Source: Palsa-506 sp963707065 (GTDB lineage: Bacteria; Actinomycetota; Actinomycetes; Streptosporangiales; Streptosporangiaceae). From it: 64,000 bases of DNA. Below, piece after piece: positions 1-8,666 of the stretch. The notes beneath the pieces are model-generated. The model was not told the DNA's origin. It searched no databases and saw only the letters and a program-made list of their open reading frames with translations. The position numbers and the translations under genes were made by a program. Within the stretch, counting starts at the first letter, position 1. The number at the start of each line of letters is the position of its first letter. The DNA lies in contig CAVPPJ010000008.1 in assembly GCA_963707065.1 (NCBI GenBank), forward strand, positions 62,001 through 126,000, given 5' to 3'.

Positions 1-132
1 CAAGCGCCGTCAGGTCGCCGACACCGTGGGCCGCACGCGATCATCTGGGCCACCCGGCGAGGTCGGCCAGACACTGCGCCAGACACCGCTCTGCGTCATC
101 GGCCAGCTAGGCATAAGGCTCATGGCCTGGGT

Positions 133-489
133 CTACCCGGCGATCAGGTCGAACTCGTTGCCCTCGATGTCGGCGAAGGTCATCCACCGGGACTTGTCCC
201 CTTGCAGGTCGCGGAGCTTCCGGGCGCCCAGGCTCAGCAGGCGCTCGCTCTCAGCCTCGAAGGTGCCGCTGATGAGGTCGAGGTGGAGGCGGTTCTTGAC
301 GACCTTCCGCTCTGGCACCTTGTTGAATACGAGATGTAGCCCGCTGCTGTCCTGGTGGCCGGCGAGCAGGACCACGTGCTCGGAAGTGGAGTCTTCCGCG
401 ACCTGCCACCCGAGGACGTCGGCCCAGAACCGGGCCAGGCCAGGGGCGTCGGCGCAGTCAACGGTAACTGCGAGCAGCGAATTGCTCAT
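133..489 (-). CDS. VOC (glyoxalase-like) family protein
   Basis: A 118-residue single-module protein with the vicinal-oxygen-chelate pattern: an N-terminal DxxxLARFWADVLGW segment, a central RLHLDL strand carrying the usual metal-ligand histidine, and a C-terminal DIEGNEFDL strand carrying the usual acidic ligand. Such proteins act as lyases, dioxygenases or drug-binding proteins; the substrate cannot be read here. The ATG at 489 follows AAAGGAA at normal spacing. It is the most distal gene of a minus-strand run after an SDR, an MFS exporter and a LuxR regulator, but the gap to the SDR (140 nt) suggests its own promoter. Confidence 0.85.
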   Translation of the reverse strand: MSNSLLAVTVDCADAPGLARFWADVLGWQVAEDSTSEHVVLLAGHQDSSGLHLVFNKVPERKVVKNRLHLDLISGTFEAESERLLSLGARKLRDLQGDKSRWMTFADIEGNEFDLIAG

Positions 490-629
490 GCGGTATTCCT
501 TTCACGGGAAAACGTCAGCCATAGGCGCGGCCAGGGCTGCGAAGTCGCCTGAGCGTTATTTCGACAGCCGCGTCCAATCGGCATGCCTGGCGGCCGGATC
601 TTGCGCGGTGCTGGCCGGGCCGCCGGAGG

Positions 630-1364
630 TCAGATCGCGGTGCGGCCACCGTCGGCGGCGATGACCGCGCCGGTAATGTAGCTGGCCTTCGGCGAGGCGA
701 GGAAGGCGATGACCTCGGCGATCTCGCCGGGCCGGGCGGGCCGGGCCAGCAGGGTCGTGGCACCCAGTGCCTCGGTGCGGGCGGGAGCGGCCCCATCGGT
801 CAGGACCGGCCCGGCAGCGATGGCATTGACCCGGACCCCGGCGGGACTGAACTCGGCCGCCCAGGAACGAGTCATCGCTATCACGGTGGCCTTGGTCGCA
901 CTGTAGGCAGCCGAGCCAGCCAGGCCGATCTGGCCAGCCATGCTGCCCACGCTGACGATGCTGCCGCTTCCGCGGGCGGCCATCTTCGGCGCCAGCGCGG
1001 CGACGAGGAAGTACGCCGCCCGGACGTTCGCGGCAAAGAGCCGGTCATATGTCGCCACATCCAGGTCCGCGGTCGGCCCGAACCAGGAGAACCCGGCGTT
1101 GTTGACCAGGACACCGACCGCGCCGACCTGCTCGACGAGGTGGTCTATCTGCGCCGGATCGCCAAGATCAGCGGCGACGAAACGGGCCTTTCCGCCCGCC
1201 GTGGTGATCGTGTCGACCACCGCGGACCCGCGGCCGGGGTCTCGCCCGTGCACGATAACCTCAGCGCCGTGCCGACCCAGTTCTTCGGCCGTTGCTTTGC
1301 CGATGCCCGAAGTGGCCCCGGTAACCAGGGCGCCGATGCCCTCAAGGTCTCGCTGTTCGTTCAT
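630..1364 (-). CDS. SDR family oxidoreductase
   Basis: A 244-residue classical short-chain dehydrogenase/reductase. The Rossmann motif TGATSGIG is at about residues 15-22, NNAG near 89, the catalytic Ser lies 13 residues before the YSATK Tyr/Lys pair near 158-162, and the C-terminus ends in the usual ADGG segment. All catalytic residues are present, so it should be an active NAD(P)-dependent alcohol/ketone reductase of the FabG-like type; the substrate is unknown. The ATG at 1364 has AGGGA upstream. It lies 180 nt downstream of the MFS gene on the same strand. Confidence 0.9.
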   Translation of the reverse strand: MNEQRDLEGIGALVTGATSGIGKATAEELGRHGAEVIVHGRDPGRGSAVVDTITTAGGKARFVAADLGDPAQIDHLVEQVGAVGVLVNNAGFSWFGPTADLDVATYDRLFAANVRAAYFLVAALAPKMAARGSGSIVSVGSMAGQIGLAGSAAYSATKATVIAMTRSWAAEFSPAGVRVNAIAAGPVLTDGAAPARTEALGATTLLARPARPGEIAEVIAFLASPKASYITGAVIAADGGRTAI

Positions 1365-1543
1365 CTCTTGTCCCTTCGGCTGCCTACCTCAACCATGGGC
1401 AGTGCCGGGACGCCTGGGTATACGCAGCATGACTGCACATTGCGGTCCCTATTGCGCGGCGCCAGAGCAGGGCGAGGATGGCGAACAGGGCTGCGGCTGC
1501 CGAAGCGGACGCGACACCGCGCCGTCGGCAGCAGGGACGCGCC

Positions 1544-2671
1544 TCAAGGCCGGCGTACCAGCAGCGCCCAGCCAGCGGCGGCAACGCCCAGCCCGACGAG
1601 GATGGCGAACACGAGCACGGTGTTGGGTGCGCTCGCGCCCAGGCTGAGCGCGACTCCGGCTCCGATCACCGGAACCGAGAGCCCCACATAGAGCGCGATG
1701 AGCAGGGCCGACGTCATCGCGACACGGCTTTCGGGCGGGCTTGCTTCGAGCACGATCCCGGTGGTCCCCTTGAACACAGCACCAGAACCCGCGCCGATCA
1801 GCGCACCCCCGATCAGGAACAGCGCGAGGCTCGGTGTGGAAAGGCGCACGGAAACAACAAGCACCACGAGACCTACGAGCATGGAGATCGTTCCGAGCGC
1901 GAGCACGCGCGACGCTTGCAGCCTGGCCGTTGACAGCTGGGACGCCACTCCGCAGGAAAACAACAGGAAGAGCGAGGCGCCGGCCAGCGCGAGCGAGGGA
2001 CGGTGAAACGTGGTGGCCAGGAAGAGTCCGGACAGCCCTGCGAACAGGCCATTTGCGGAGAAACCGGCAAGGGTCGCGGCTGCTGCTGGCACTGGAAGCC
2101 GGACCGGGCGTGGCGAACCGGCGGATTCTCCGTTGCCGCCCGGGGACGGCCCACAGGCCGGCCAGGGCACCGCCCCTAGCGCGATGAAGACAAGGTAGGG
2201 CAAGGTCAGCGGCCACCTCGCCCACTGCGCAAGGCAGCCCGCAATCAATGGGCCGACTCCCAGTGCGCCAACGTTCACCGACGTGCCGATGGTCCTGGCC
2301 CGGACGGCCGATGCGTTCGGATCCGCGCGCAGACGCAACTCGACGAGGTAAGTGATTGCGGGGCCCGCGGCCAGCCCGACCGCCACCCCGGTGAGCAGGC
2401 GCCCGATCAGCAGCCCCGGCAGATCCTGCCACGCGGCGAGCACCCCCATCGCCACCATCATCATCGCGACGGCGCCGAGCATCATGCCCCGGCGCCCGAT
2501 GCGCGCAGTGAGGGAGTTGTCCCTTTGCAGCGTGCCGATCGTGCCGCCCGCGAAGATCGCGAAGACCACGGTGATCGTGAGGGCCGAGAGGTTATCTCGG
2601 GTTCGGTAGAGGCCGTACAGAGGGCTCGGTAGCGTTGCGACCGCCATGACGATCAGGAAGGCGAACGCCAC
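1544..2671 (-). CDS. MFS drug-exporter-like transporter (start disturbed)
   Basis: A membrane protein of about 375 residues with roughly 12 hydrophobic spans, of the same type as the MFS protein at 13106-14419: both begin near GFW...TxPxPLYxLYxxRD. Reading from GTG at 2671 gives almost the whole protein but no ribosome binding site. A better start, ATG at 2706 with GGAG seven bases upstream, is in the wrong frame and stops after 17 codons. The frame of the body continues upstream of 2671 as GPDGSGFWAV, matching the paralogue, with no start codon before a stop. A one-base deletion between 2706 and 2671, real or a sequencing error, is the simplest reading. It probably exports small hydrophobic compounds under control of the neighbouring LuxR gene. 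Confidence 0.8.
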   Translation of the reverse strand: MAFAFLIVMAVATLPSPLYGLYRTRDNLSALTITVVFAIFAGGTIGTLQRDNSLTARIGRRGMMLGAVAMMMVAMGVLAAWQDLPGLLIGRLLTGVAVGLAAGPAITYLVELRLRADPNASAVRARTIGTSVNVGALGVGPLIAGCLAQWARWPLTLPYLVFIALGAVPWPACGPSPGGNGESAGSPRPVRLPVPAAAATLAGFSANGLFAGLSGLFLATTFHRPSLALAGASLFLLFSCGVASQLSTARLQASRVLALGTISMLVGLVVLVVSVRLSTPSLALFLIGGALIGAGSGAVFKGTTGIVLEASPPESRVAMTSALLIALYVGLSVPVIGAGVALSLGASAPNTVLVFAILVGLGVAAAGWALLVRRP

Positions 2672-2703
2672 GGCCCAGAAGCCGGAGCCGTCAGGTCCTT
2701 CGC

Positions 2704-2717
2704 CATCGTTGTTCTCC
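2704..2717 (-). promoter_or_regulatory. RBS and ATG out of frame with the MFS body
   Basis: On the minus strand GGAG (2717-2714) is followed seven bases later by ATG (2706-2704). This is the only good translation start upstream of the MFS gene. It opens a 17-codon frame ending in TGA, whereas the transporter continues in another frame. The distance from this ATG to the MFS stop is 1163 nt, one short of a multiple of three. Confidence 0.5.
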
Positions 2718-2799
2718 GCTGCCTCCGCTGCTCGCGGGAGTGAGCTCAGCTCGGCGGGCTGAGTGACTTTAGGGTTGCCACCTCACAGGTGAATGGTCG

Positions 2800-2816
2800 T
2801 CACCGGATCCTGGTGA
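2800..2816. promoter_or_regulatory. Palindromic operator candidate upstream of MFS gene
   Basis: TCACCGGATCCTGGTGA is a near-perfect inverted repeat about 95 nt upstream of the MFS start. A 15/17 match occurs at 5648-5664, in the gap between the LuxR gene and its divergent neighbour. Sharing by the regulator's own upstream region and the adjacent exporter suggests one binding site family, possibly that of the MalT-like LuxR protein. This is inferred from two copies only. Confidence 0.4.
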
Positions 2817-2912
2817 TTCCAGCCGGGCCGCGTGGGCCGGAGCCACCAGCGGACTAGTGAATGTGGAGCTGCCAGTCAGCGGGAACGCGGCCAGCCGGTC
2901 CGGGACTAGCGG

Positions 2913-5567
2913 TTAGCTGTTCAGGCCAGCCGCGAGCAGCCGCATCTCTCGTGCGCGCTGTACTGCCGAGGAACGATCCTGGGTCTGGAGCTTCGCGTAG
3001 ATATTGCGGATGTGGGTGTTGACGGTATTCACCGAGACCGACAGCTCGCTGGCGATCTCCGGCCGGGAGAGGTTCGTCGGGAGATACCGCAGCACCCGCA
3101 GCTCACTCGGGCTGAGCTGCTCGATCTCTGCCGGTGAAGGCTCAATGCCCGCTGATACGGATGAGCCGCGCATGACGTCGAGGATGTCGGTTAGCAGGGC
3201 CGCGTGTGCCGTCTCATGCCGCGGCATGGCCTCGAGCAGCTCGAGCGAGCCCGTCATCGCGAACGGCAGGACCAGCCGGTCCGCCTCCGCCAGGGCCAGC
3301 GCGCACTCGGCGGCCGCGGTGGCAGCGCGCTGGTCGGCGAGTTCGCGGTGCGCCAGCGCTGCCAGCAGGTGTGCCTCAACGACTGTCACGTAGCCGATGG
3401 CCGGAGCTATCCCGGTCAGGACATCCCGGACCGCGGCGAGAGCGGCCGCCGGGTTGCCCTCGGCGAGGCAGATGGCCGCGCGGGCATTGCCGATCTCGCC
3501 GGAGCCTGCCAGTTCAGCATCGAGTGCCGCCAGCGAGGCCCGGGCCTCGCTGAGCTGCCCGAGCCGGGCCTGGGTGGCCAGCCTCCAGCTGGTCAGCTGA
3601 CGCGCCAGTGCGTGTGAGCCTTCCAGCTGGGCCTGCAGGTGCTCGGCCGCGCTGTATTCCGCCAGCGCCTCGCGCTGCCTGCGCCGGCCGGACAACAGCT
3701 GGCCCGTGCCCAGGTGCAGCACCAGCCTGATGAGCGGCCCGGTGTCTGTCTCCAGAGCGCGGGCGGCGCGGCGCAGCCAGCGATCGCCCTCGTCGAACTC
3801 GCCCGCCCAGATGTGAGTGCCTGCGAGGTTCACGAGCGCTGGCGCGATGACCGGTTCCGTGCCCCAGCCATGTTGCTCGGCGAGGGCTATCGCCTCCCGG
3901 CACCGCCGCCGGGTAGTAGCGAAGGGCTCGATCTTCGCTGCGAAGGCGAGTTCAGCCAGGCAGGCTACTTCGAGGTAAGGACGTCCGATGCTCCGCGCAA
4001 GATCGGCGCCCTCTTGCAGGTGCCGCTCACTGTCGGAGTTCCCCAGCGACCACGCTTCGACGATGCCGAGATTCATGAGCGCCACCGCGCGCAGGTCGCT
4101 GTCGAGCGCGATGTCCTCGTCAGACTGCCCGGTTACGGGCGAGGCAAGGAACCTGACCTGCTCGACTACCCCTGCGAGGTGGCCGCGCTTCCGCGCGAGC
4201 GACAGTCTCAGCGCCGCGGTCGCCACTTCGAGCCGGTGTTTGCGGTCGGGCGGGGTTGCCGCGATCGAGGTTTCGGCCACTGTCAGGTGGGCGGCCGCCT
4301 CATCCAGGCGTCCCCGGGCAAGTTCGCTGGTTGCGCGGGCGAGAGGGATATCCGGGCCCTCAGTAACGGCACCTGGGGGAAAGGCCCGCAGCAGCGTCTG
4401 GATGGTCTGCGCCTGTCCGTCCAGCGTCAGCCCGAACGAGTGGTCGGCCAGCAGCCGCGCCGCATCGGACCAGTCACCCGCCGCCTGAGTATGCCGGATG
4501 GAGTCAATGATCTCGCCGTGCTCGTTAAACCACTGCGCGGCCAGCCGGTGCAGGACCCGCAGTTCTTCAGGCAGCCTCCGCCGCAGCTCAAGCCGGAGCA
4601 AGTCAGCGAAGAGGCGGTGATACCGGAACCAGGTTCTGGCCGGGTCGAGCGATAGGACGAACGCGTTGGTGTCTTCGAGGTCGAGCAGGATCCGCTCGGA
4701 GCCAGAGCGACCAGTCAGCAGGTCCGCCAGCTCGCCGTTGACGCGGTCGAGCAGGGCGGTGCGCAGAAGCAGCCGCTGGACCTCGGCCGGCTGGCATTCC
4801 AGCATTTCGGCCAGCAGGTACTCGGCAACGGTCCGGCTGCTGCCGGAGAACTCCGCGACAAATCGTTCGGGGTCAGTGCTGCTCGCCAGCGAGATCGCCG
4901 CGAGCCGCAGGCCCGCGGCCCAGCCTTCCGTGCGCTGGTGCAGCTTCGCGGCCCCGGCTTCCGACAGCGCGATGCCCGAAGCCTTCAGGAGCTCGCGGGT
5001 CTCGCACTCCGTAAAACGCAGATCTACGGCGCGGATCTCGGCCAGGTCGCCGGCGAGCCGAAGCTTGTGCAGCCGTAGCGGCAGATCACGCCGCGTCGCG
5101 AGGATCGCGTGCACATGCGGGGGGAGTTTCTCCAGCAGCCGGGTCAGCTGCGTGAGCGCTTCAGCAGAGGTCAGCTCGTGGAGATCATCGATGATCAGGT
5201 AAGTGCGGTCGTGATACTCGGCAAGTTCCGAACGAACTCTGTCGGCGATGGCCGCCTGGTTGAACTCGGGTGTCGCTGCCAGCTGCTCGCCTTCGCCGGG
5301 GGCCTGCCGGATGGCGCTGAGGACGGCGAGCCAGAACTGCTGGGAGTCCTGCTGGTCGCGCTGCACCTGGACGACGGCCAGCCGGTACGACTGACCCGGC
5401 CCATCCGCCCAGGCCCGCAACAGCGACGTCTTGCCGCCCCCGGCGGGCGCCGAGATAAGCGTTACCTTGGCTTCTGCCGCGCGATCGAGGGACGCGAGAA
5501 GTTCCCCGCGCTGAATCAGCCGCGGAGCTGGCGGACCCGGCTTTCGCTGGCTTGCCCTGGATACCAC
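2913..5567 (-). CDS. MalT-like LuxR-family ATP-dependent regulator
   Basis: An 884-residue STAND-type activator. The P-loop APAGGGKTS is at about 40-48, the Walker B segment YLIIDDLHEL at about 123-132, a long helical repeat region fills the middle, and a LuxR helix-turn-helix covers roughly the last 70 residues (LSPSELRVL to AKLQTQDRSSAV). Proteins of this kind bind an inducer and ATP, oligomerise and activate neighbouring promoters. The GTG start at 5567 has only a weak ribosome site. The downstream MFS exporter is the likeliest target, and a palindrome is shared between the two upstream regions. It is unbroken, unlike the related gene at 23.7-26.5 kb. Confidence 0.9.
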   Translation of the reverse strand: MVSRASQRKPGPPAPRLIQRGELLASLDRAAEAKVTLISAPAGGGKTSLLRAWADGPGQSYRLAVVQVQRDQQDSQQFWLAVLSAIRQAPGEGEQLAATPEFNQAAIADRVRSELAEYHDRTYLIIDDLHELTSAEALTQLTRLLEKLPPHVHAILATRRDLPLRLHKLRLAGDLAEIRAVDLRFTECETRELLKASGIALSEAGAAKLHQRTEGWAAGLRLAAISLASSTDPERFVAEFSGSSRTVAEYLLAEMLECQPAEVQRLLLRTALLDRVNGELADLLTGRSGSERILLDLEDTNAFVLSLDPARTWFRYHRLFADLLRLELRRRLPEELRVLHRLAAQWFNEHGEIIDSIRHTQAAGDWSDAARLLADHSFGLTLDGQAQTIQTLLRAFPPGAVTEGPDIPLARATSELARGRLDEAAAHLTVAETSIAATPPDRKHRLEVATAALRLSLARKRGHLAGVVEQVRFLASPVTGQSDEDIALDSDLRAVALMNLGIVEAWSLGNSDSERHLQEGADLARSIGRPYLEVACLAELAFAAKIEPFATTRRRCREAIALAEQHGWGTEPVIAPALVNLAGTHIWAGEFDEGDRWLRRAARALETDTGPLIRLVLHLGTGQLLSGRRRQREALAEYSAAEHLQAQLEGSHALARQLTSWRLATQARLGQLSEARASLAALDAELAGSGEIGNARAAICLAEGNPAAALAAVRDVLTGIAPAIGYVTVVEAHLLAALAHRELADQRAATAAAECALALAEADRLVLPFAMTGSLELLEAMPRHETAHAALLTDILDVMRGSSVSAGIEPSPAEIEQLSPSELRVLRYLPTNLSRPEIASELSVSVNTVNTHIRNIYAKLQTQDRSSAVQRAREMRLLAAGLNS

Positions 5568-5647
5568 GCCTGAACCCGATCCCTAGCGCTAGCCTGCCGG
5601 CCTAAGCCGCTCAGCACCCTGCACAGGTTACGTGCTCGGCGCCGGGG

Positions 5648-5664
5648 TCACCAGATCCTGGCGA
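5648..5664. promoter_or_regulatory. Second copy of the LuxR/MFS palindrome
   Basis: TCACCAGATCCTGGCGA matches the site at 2800-2816 at 15 of 17 positions. It lies about 80 nt upstream of the LuxR start (minus strand) and touches the start codon of the small plus-strand gene at 5664, so a bound protein could affect both genes. Confidence 0.4.
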
Positions 5665-5948
5665 TGTGGACTCACCTGGCCGCGCTGGACTATGGCCGGG
5701 TGGATGCTGCATCCGCCAGGTACACGATCCGGATCAACGGCCATCTCGGCGCCGCGCTGCTTTCCGCATTTCCGGCGATGGCCTGGAAGCGGCAGGGCCC
5801 GGAGACAGTCTTGACCGGTGTGCTGGACCGGCCCGGGCTATATGGCGTGCTGGCTGAGATCGAGGCGCTTGGCCTTGACCTGCTCGAGATCCGCCAGCTC
5901 AACCCCGAGGCGAGATCGCCAGAACGCGGTGATACCTGGTCACCATGA
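5664..5948 (+). CDS. Small conserved protein, paralogue of the 37321 gene
   Basis: A 94-residue protein of unknown function. From residue 20 on it aligns with the 73-residue product at 37321-37542: RYxIRxNGxL, then a TVxxGxL strand, then LxGVL helix, GLxLxxxRxLxP end. The pattern of two strand-helix units resembles a small ferredoxin-like or ACT-like fold, which is a guess from pattern only. The ATG at 5664 has a weak upstream GGGG. It is divergent from the LuxR regulator, with the shared palindrome at its start codon. Finding two copies in one window supports a real gene family. Confidence 0.65.
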   Translation: MWTHLAALDYGRVDAASARYTIRINGHLGAALLSAFPAMAWKRQGPETVLTGVLDRPGLYGVLAEIEALGLDLLEIRQLNPEARSPERGDTWSP

Positions 5949-6060
5949 AGCTCCCTGACTTGGTCCCAGATCAACCGGCCGAGAAAATGATGGCCAGGAC
6001 ACGGTCGCAGATGTGGTCGAGATCGTTCACACTGACCGCCTGCGGAAGGAGTAACGCGGA

Positions 6061-6792
6061 ATGGTTACATCGAGCAGGGAAGGCCCGGTCGGAGTCGGCC
6101 GCGCTGAATGGCTGCAGAAGGCGCGGGCCTATCTGCGCAGTGCTGACCCAATGCTGGGCAGGCTCATAGCTGACCGGCCGGATTTCGACCCGCGGCGATG
6201 GATAACTGAGCTGCCGCCGATGGACCTGTTCGGTGCCCTGCTGTTCCAGATCGTCGGTCAGCAGCTGTCGGTCGCGGCAACCCGGCGGACCCTCGCCCGC
6301 ATCGAGGCGCTCTTCGGCGGCCGTCTCCCGTCGGCTGCCGACGTGCTGGGCACGGATCCGGCGCAGTTCCGCGATGCCGGGCTGTCCTGGCGGAAGATCA
6401 GCACACTTCGCGAGCTCGCCGAGCGACTGTCGGACGGCCGGCTCGACCCGGACGTGCTGGCGGCGCTGCCCGACGACGAGCTGATATCGCTACTCACCGA
6501 GATACCAGGGATAGGGCCGTGGACGGCGCAAGGTGCCCTGATCATCGCGCTCGGCCGCGAGGATGTAGTCCTGCCAGGTGACCTTGCTCTCCGCAAGGCT
6601 GTCCGCACTGTTTACCGGCTCGATCACCTGCCTGCGGAGGAGGAGGTCCTGGCGATCGCCGAGAAATGGCGGCCCTACCGCAGTCTGGCGACCGCCTACT
6701 TGTTCTCGGCCGCGTTCGATGAAGCCCAGGCACTCGCTGTCCCCGCGGGGCATACCGCTGGGCAGCAACCCGGTTCCGGAGGTACGGCATGA
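6061..6792 (+). CDS. DNA-3-methyladenine glycosylase II (AlkA-like, HhH-GPD)
   Basis: A 243-residue base-excision repair glycosylase. A helix-hairpin-helix (LTEIPGIGPWTAQGAL, about 145-160) is followed by the GPD segment LPGDLALRKA, whose Asp174 fits the conserved catalytic aspartate. The protein should excise alkylated purines and leave an abasic site. It lacks the N-terminal AlkA_N domain seen in E. coli AlkA, so it is the short bacterial type. AAGGAG lies nine bases before the ATG at 6061. Its stop overlaps the start of the following SDR by four bases (ATGA), so the two are translationally coupled. Confidence 0.9.
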   Translation: MVTSSREGPVGVGRAEWLQKARAYLRSADPMLGRLIADRPDFDPRRWITELPPMDLFGALLFQIVGQQLSVAATRRTLARIEALFGGRLPSAADVLGTDPAQFRDAGLSWRKISTLRELAERLSDGRLDPDVLAALPDDELISLLTEIPGIGPWTAQGALIIALGREDVVLPGDLALRKAVRTVYRLDHLPAEEEVLAIAEKWRPYRSLATAYLFSAAFDEAQALAVPAGHTAGQQPGSGGTA

Positions 6793-7472
6793 GCCAGGCA
6801 ACGGTAGCAGTGGTCGCCGGCGCGGGCGGCGCGCTCGGGCACGCGACCACCGCGACGCTCGCGGCCAGAGGATTCACGGTGGTGGCGCTCGACCGGAGCG
6901 AGCACGCGATGAGCGATCTGCGCGACACCGCGCGCAAAGAAGTAGTCGATCCCGCCGATCCCGGCGCGGTGACGGGGGTCATCGACCGGATAGCGGCCGA
7001 GGTCGGGCCCCCGGGCGTGCTGGTGAACACGGTCGGAACATTCCGGCTGGGCGAAGCGCTCGGCACGACTCCCGAGACGTTGACGCTCATGCTCGACGTC
7101 AATCTGGGACCCGCCTTGTGGCTGAGCCAGGCAGTGGCGCCGCACATGCGACAGCGGGGTTCGGGTGCCATCGTCCATGTGACCGCGCGGCCGGGCCTGG
7201 AGCCTGCCAGCGGCATGGCGGCCTACAGCGTGAGCAAGGCCGCGCTCGTGCACCTGACCCGCACCCTCGACCTCGAGCTCCGGCCGCAGGGGATCCGGGT
7301 GAACGCAGTGGCGCCGCAGCTGATAGACACGGCGTCCAACCGGGCATCGTTCCCGGCCGAGTTGATGGCGCACGCGGTGGCGCCCGAGGCGATCGCCGAA
7401 GTGATCGCGTTCCTGGTCAGCGCGGCGGCGGCGCCGGTGAGCGGGGCGATCCTGCCGGCCTACGGCGCCTAG
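6789..7472 (+). CDS. SDR-fold protein with altered catalytic residues
   Basis: A 227-residue Rossmann-fold SDR: the glycine-rich motif GAGGALGH at 11-18 and a YSVSK Tyr/Lys pair at Y146/K150. Two hallmarks are changed. The usual NNAG reads VNTVG near 79-83, and the position 13 residues before Tyr146, normally the catalytic Ser, is Ala133 (VTARPG). It may bind NAD(P) without the standard chemistry, or have a different reaction. It is coupled by a four-base overlap to the upstream AlkA-like glycosylase, an unusual pairing that suggests co-expression. Confidence 0.8.
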   Translation: MSQATVAVVAGAGGALGHATTATLAARGFTVVALDRSEHAMSDLRDTARKEVVDPADPGAVTGVIDRIAAEVGPPGVLVNTVGTFRLGEALGTTPETLTLMLDVNLGPALWLSQAVAPHMRQRGSGAIVHVTARPGLEPASGMAAYSVSKAALVHLTRTLDLELRPQGIRVNAVAPQLIDTASNRASFPAELMAHAVAPEAIAEVIAFLVSAAAAPVSGAILPAYGA

Positions 7473-7607
7473 CGCCCTGGCCGGGCGCGGGGCCGTATCC
7501 GAATCACCATGATCCGGCGATGACTTCTCACCTGGCAGTTGGGGAGCGTGGGCCTGACGCGAAGCGCACGCCGTCAGGGGACGTGCCCTAGTTGCGAGGG
7601 AGATGCC

Positions 7608-8585
7608 GTGACAACATCAGCCGCCGGTACGGGTAGTGCCGACGAACTGCCCGATTACGCGCCTATCCCGCCTTCTGCGCTCGGTCCCGCTCTGAACGAG
7701 CAGGGATACTACGTCGGGCGGGTCGAGCGGAACCTGTACTGGGTCACCGATGGGGTGTACAACTCAGCATTCCTGGTCACCCGGGACGGCGTGGTGCTGT
7801 TCGACGCACCCCCGAGCATCGGCCACAACCTCCGGCGGGCTGTCGACGAGATCGCCGCCGCGGAGGGTGTCAGCAACACCGTGACCCACCTGGTCTACTC
7901 TCACCACCACGCCGACCACGGCGCGGCCGCCTCGCTGTTCGAGAATGTCGTCAGGATCGGTCACGAGGAGACGCGCCGGCTTCTGATCCGGGACAACGAC
8001 CCGGCCCGTCCGCTGCCGGACGTGACCTTCGGCGATACCTACACGCTCGAGGTGGGCGGAGATCGCGTCGAGCTGGCCTGGCACGGCTCCAACCACACGC
8101 CGGACAACATCTACATCCATTTCCCCGGCCACGACACCTTGATGTTCATCGACGTCGTCAACGCCGGCTGGGTGCCGATCTACAACACCAACCTCAGCGA
8201 GGACGTGCCGGGGTACATGCAGGCTCCGGACACTGCCCTGTCGTACCCGTGGTCGCACCTCATCTCCGGGCACCTCGGCAGGCTCGCCACCCGCGAGGAC
8301 GTCGCCCTGCACCAGCGGTACATCGCTGACATCGAGGCCAGCTCCCGGGAGGCGCTGGCGAGCGTTAATCCTGTGCCGTATTACATGCGGTACGGGGAGA
8401 ACGTCTGGGCTGGCGTGAAGGGCCACCTCGATGCCGTCACCGAGCGCGCAGCCGCGCCCGTGATCGCCAAGTACACCGGCGTGCTGGCAGCCGCGGACAT
8501 CGAGGCGTTCACGATGACGACCACGTTCGCCATCATGCAGTCGCTGCGCCTGGACAAGGGCCCGAGTGGTCCGGTCCATCCCTGA
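7608..8585 (+). CDS. MBL-fold metallo-hydrolase
   Basis: A 325-residue metallo-beta-lactamase-fold protein with the metal motif HHHADH (H99-H104 region), further ligand candidates in WHGSNHTPDN and the SGHLGR loop, and a C-terminal helical extension. It resembles the soluble periplasmic or cytosolic MBL hydrolases of actinobacteria; the substrate is unknown. GTG at 7608 is chosen because GAGGGAG precedes it by five bases; an upstream in-frame start at 7539 has no such site. A strong hairpin terminator follows at 8599-8642. Confidence 0.85.
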   Translation: MTTSAAGTGSADELPDYAPIPPSALGPALNEQGYYVGRVERNLYWVTDGVYNSAFLVTRDGVVLFDAPPSIGHNLRRAVDEIAAAEGVSNTVTHLVYSHHHADHGAAASLFENVVRIGHEETRRLLIRDNDPARPLPDVTFGDTYTLEVGGDRVELAWHGSNHTPDNIYIHFPGHDTLMFIDVVNAGWVPIYNTNLSEDVPGYMQAPDTALSYPWSHLISGHLGRLATREDVALHQRYIADIEASSREALASVNPVPYYMRYGENVWAGVKGHLDAVTERAAAPVIAKYTGVLAAADIEAFTMTTTFAIMQSLRLDKGPSGPVHP

Positions 8586-8598
8586 AATCCCTATCACC

Positions 8599-8642
8599 GC
8601 CCGCCTGCCGGGACCGGCGGCTGCCGGTCCCGGCAGGCGGGC
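8599..8642 (+). terminator. Perfect 20-bp hairpin terminator
   Basis: A perfect inverted repeat with 20-base arms and a GGCT loop, starting 13 nt after the MBL stop and ending 24 nt before the UvrA-like start. There is no long U-tract, as is common in high-GC actinobacteria. It separates the two genes transcriptionally. Confidence 0.8.
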
Positions 8643-8666
8643 ACGCCATCTGCTTAGGTAGCTGAT

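Noticed and set aside
1449..2432. Long open frame antisense-shifted within the first MFS gene
   Set aside because: Arg/Pro/Ala-rich translation typical of an off-frame of high-GC coding sequence; the MFS frame has membrane spans and a paralogue.
5929..5945. GGTGA-TACCTGG-TCACC palindrome near the end of the small gene at 5664
   Set aside because: Similar in composition to the LuxR/MFS site but with reversed arms and inside a coding end; probably chance.
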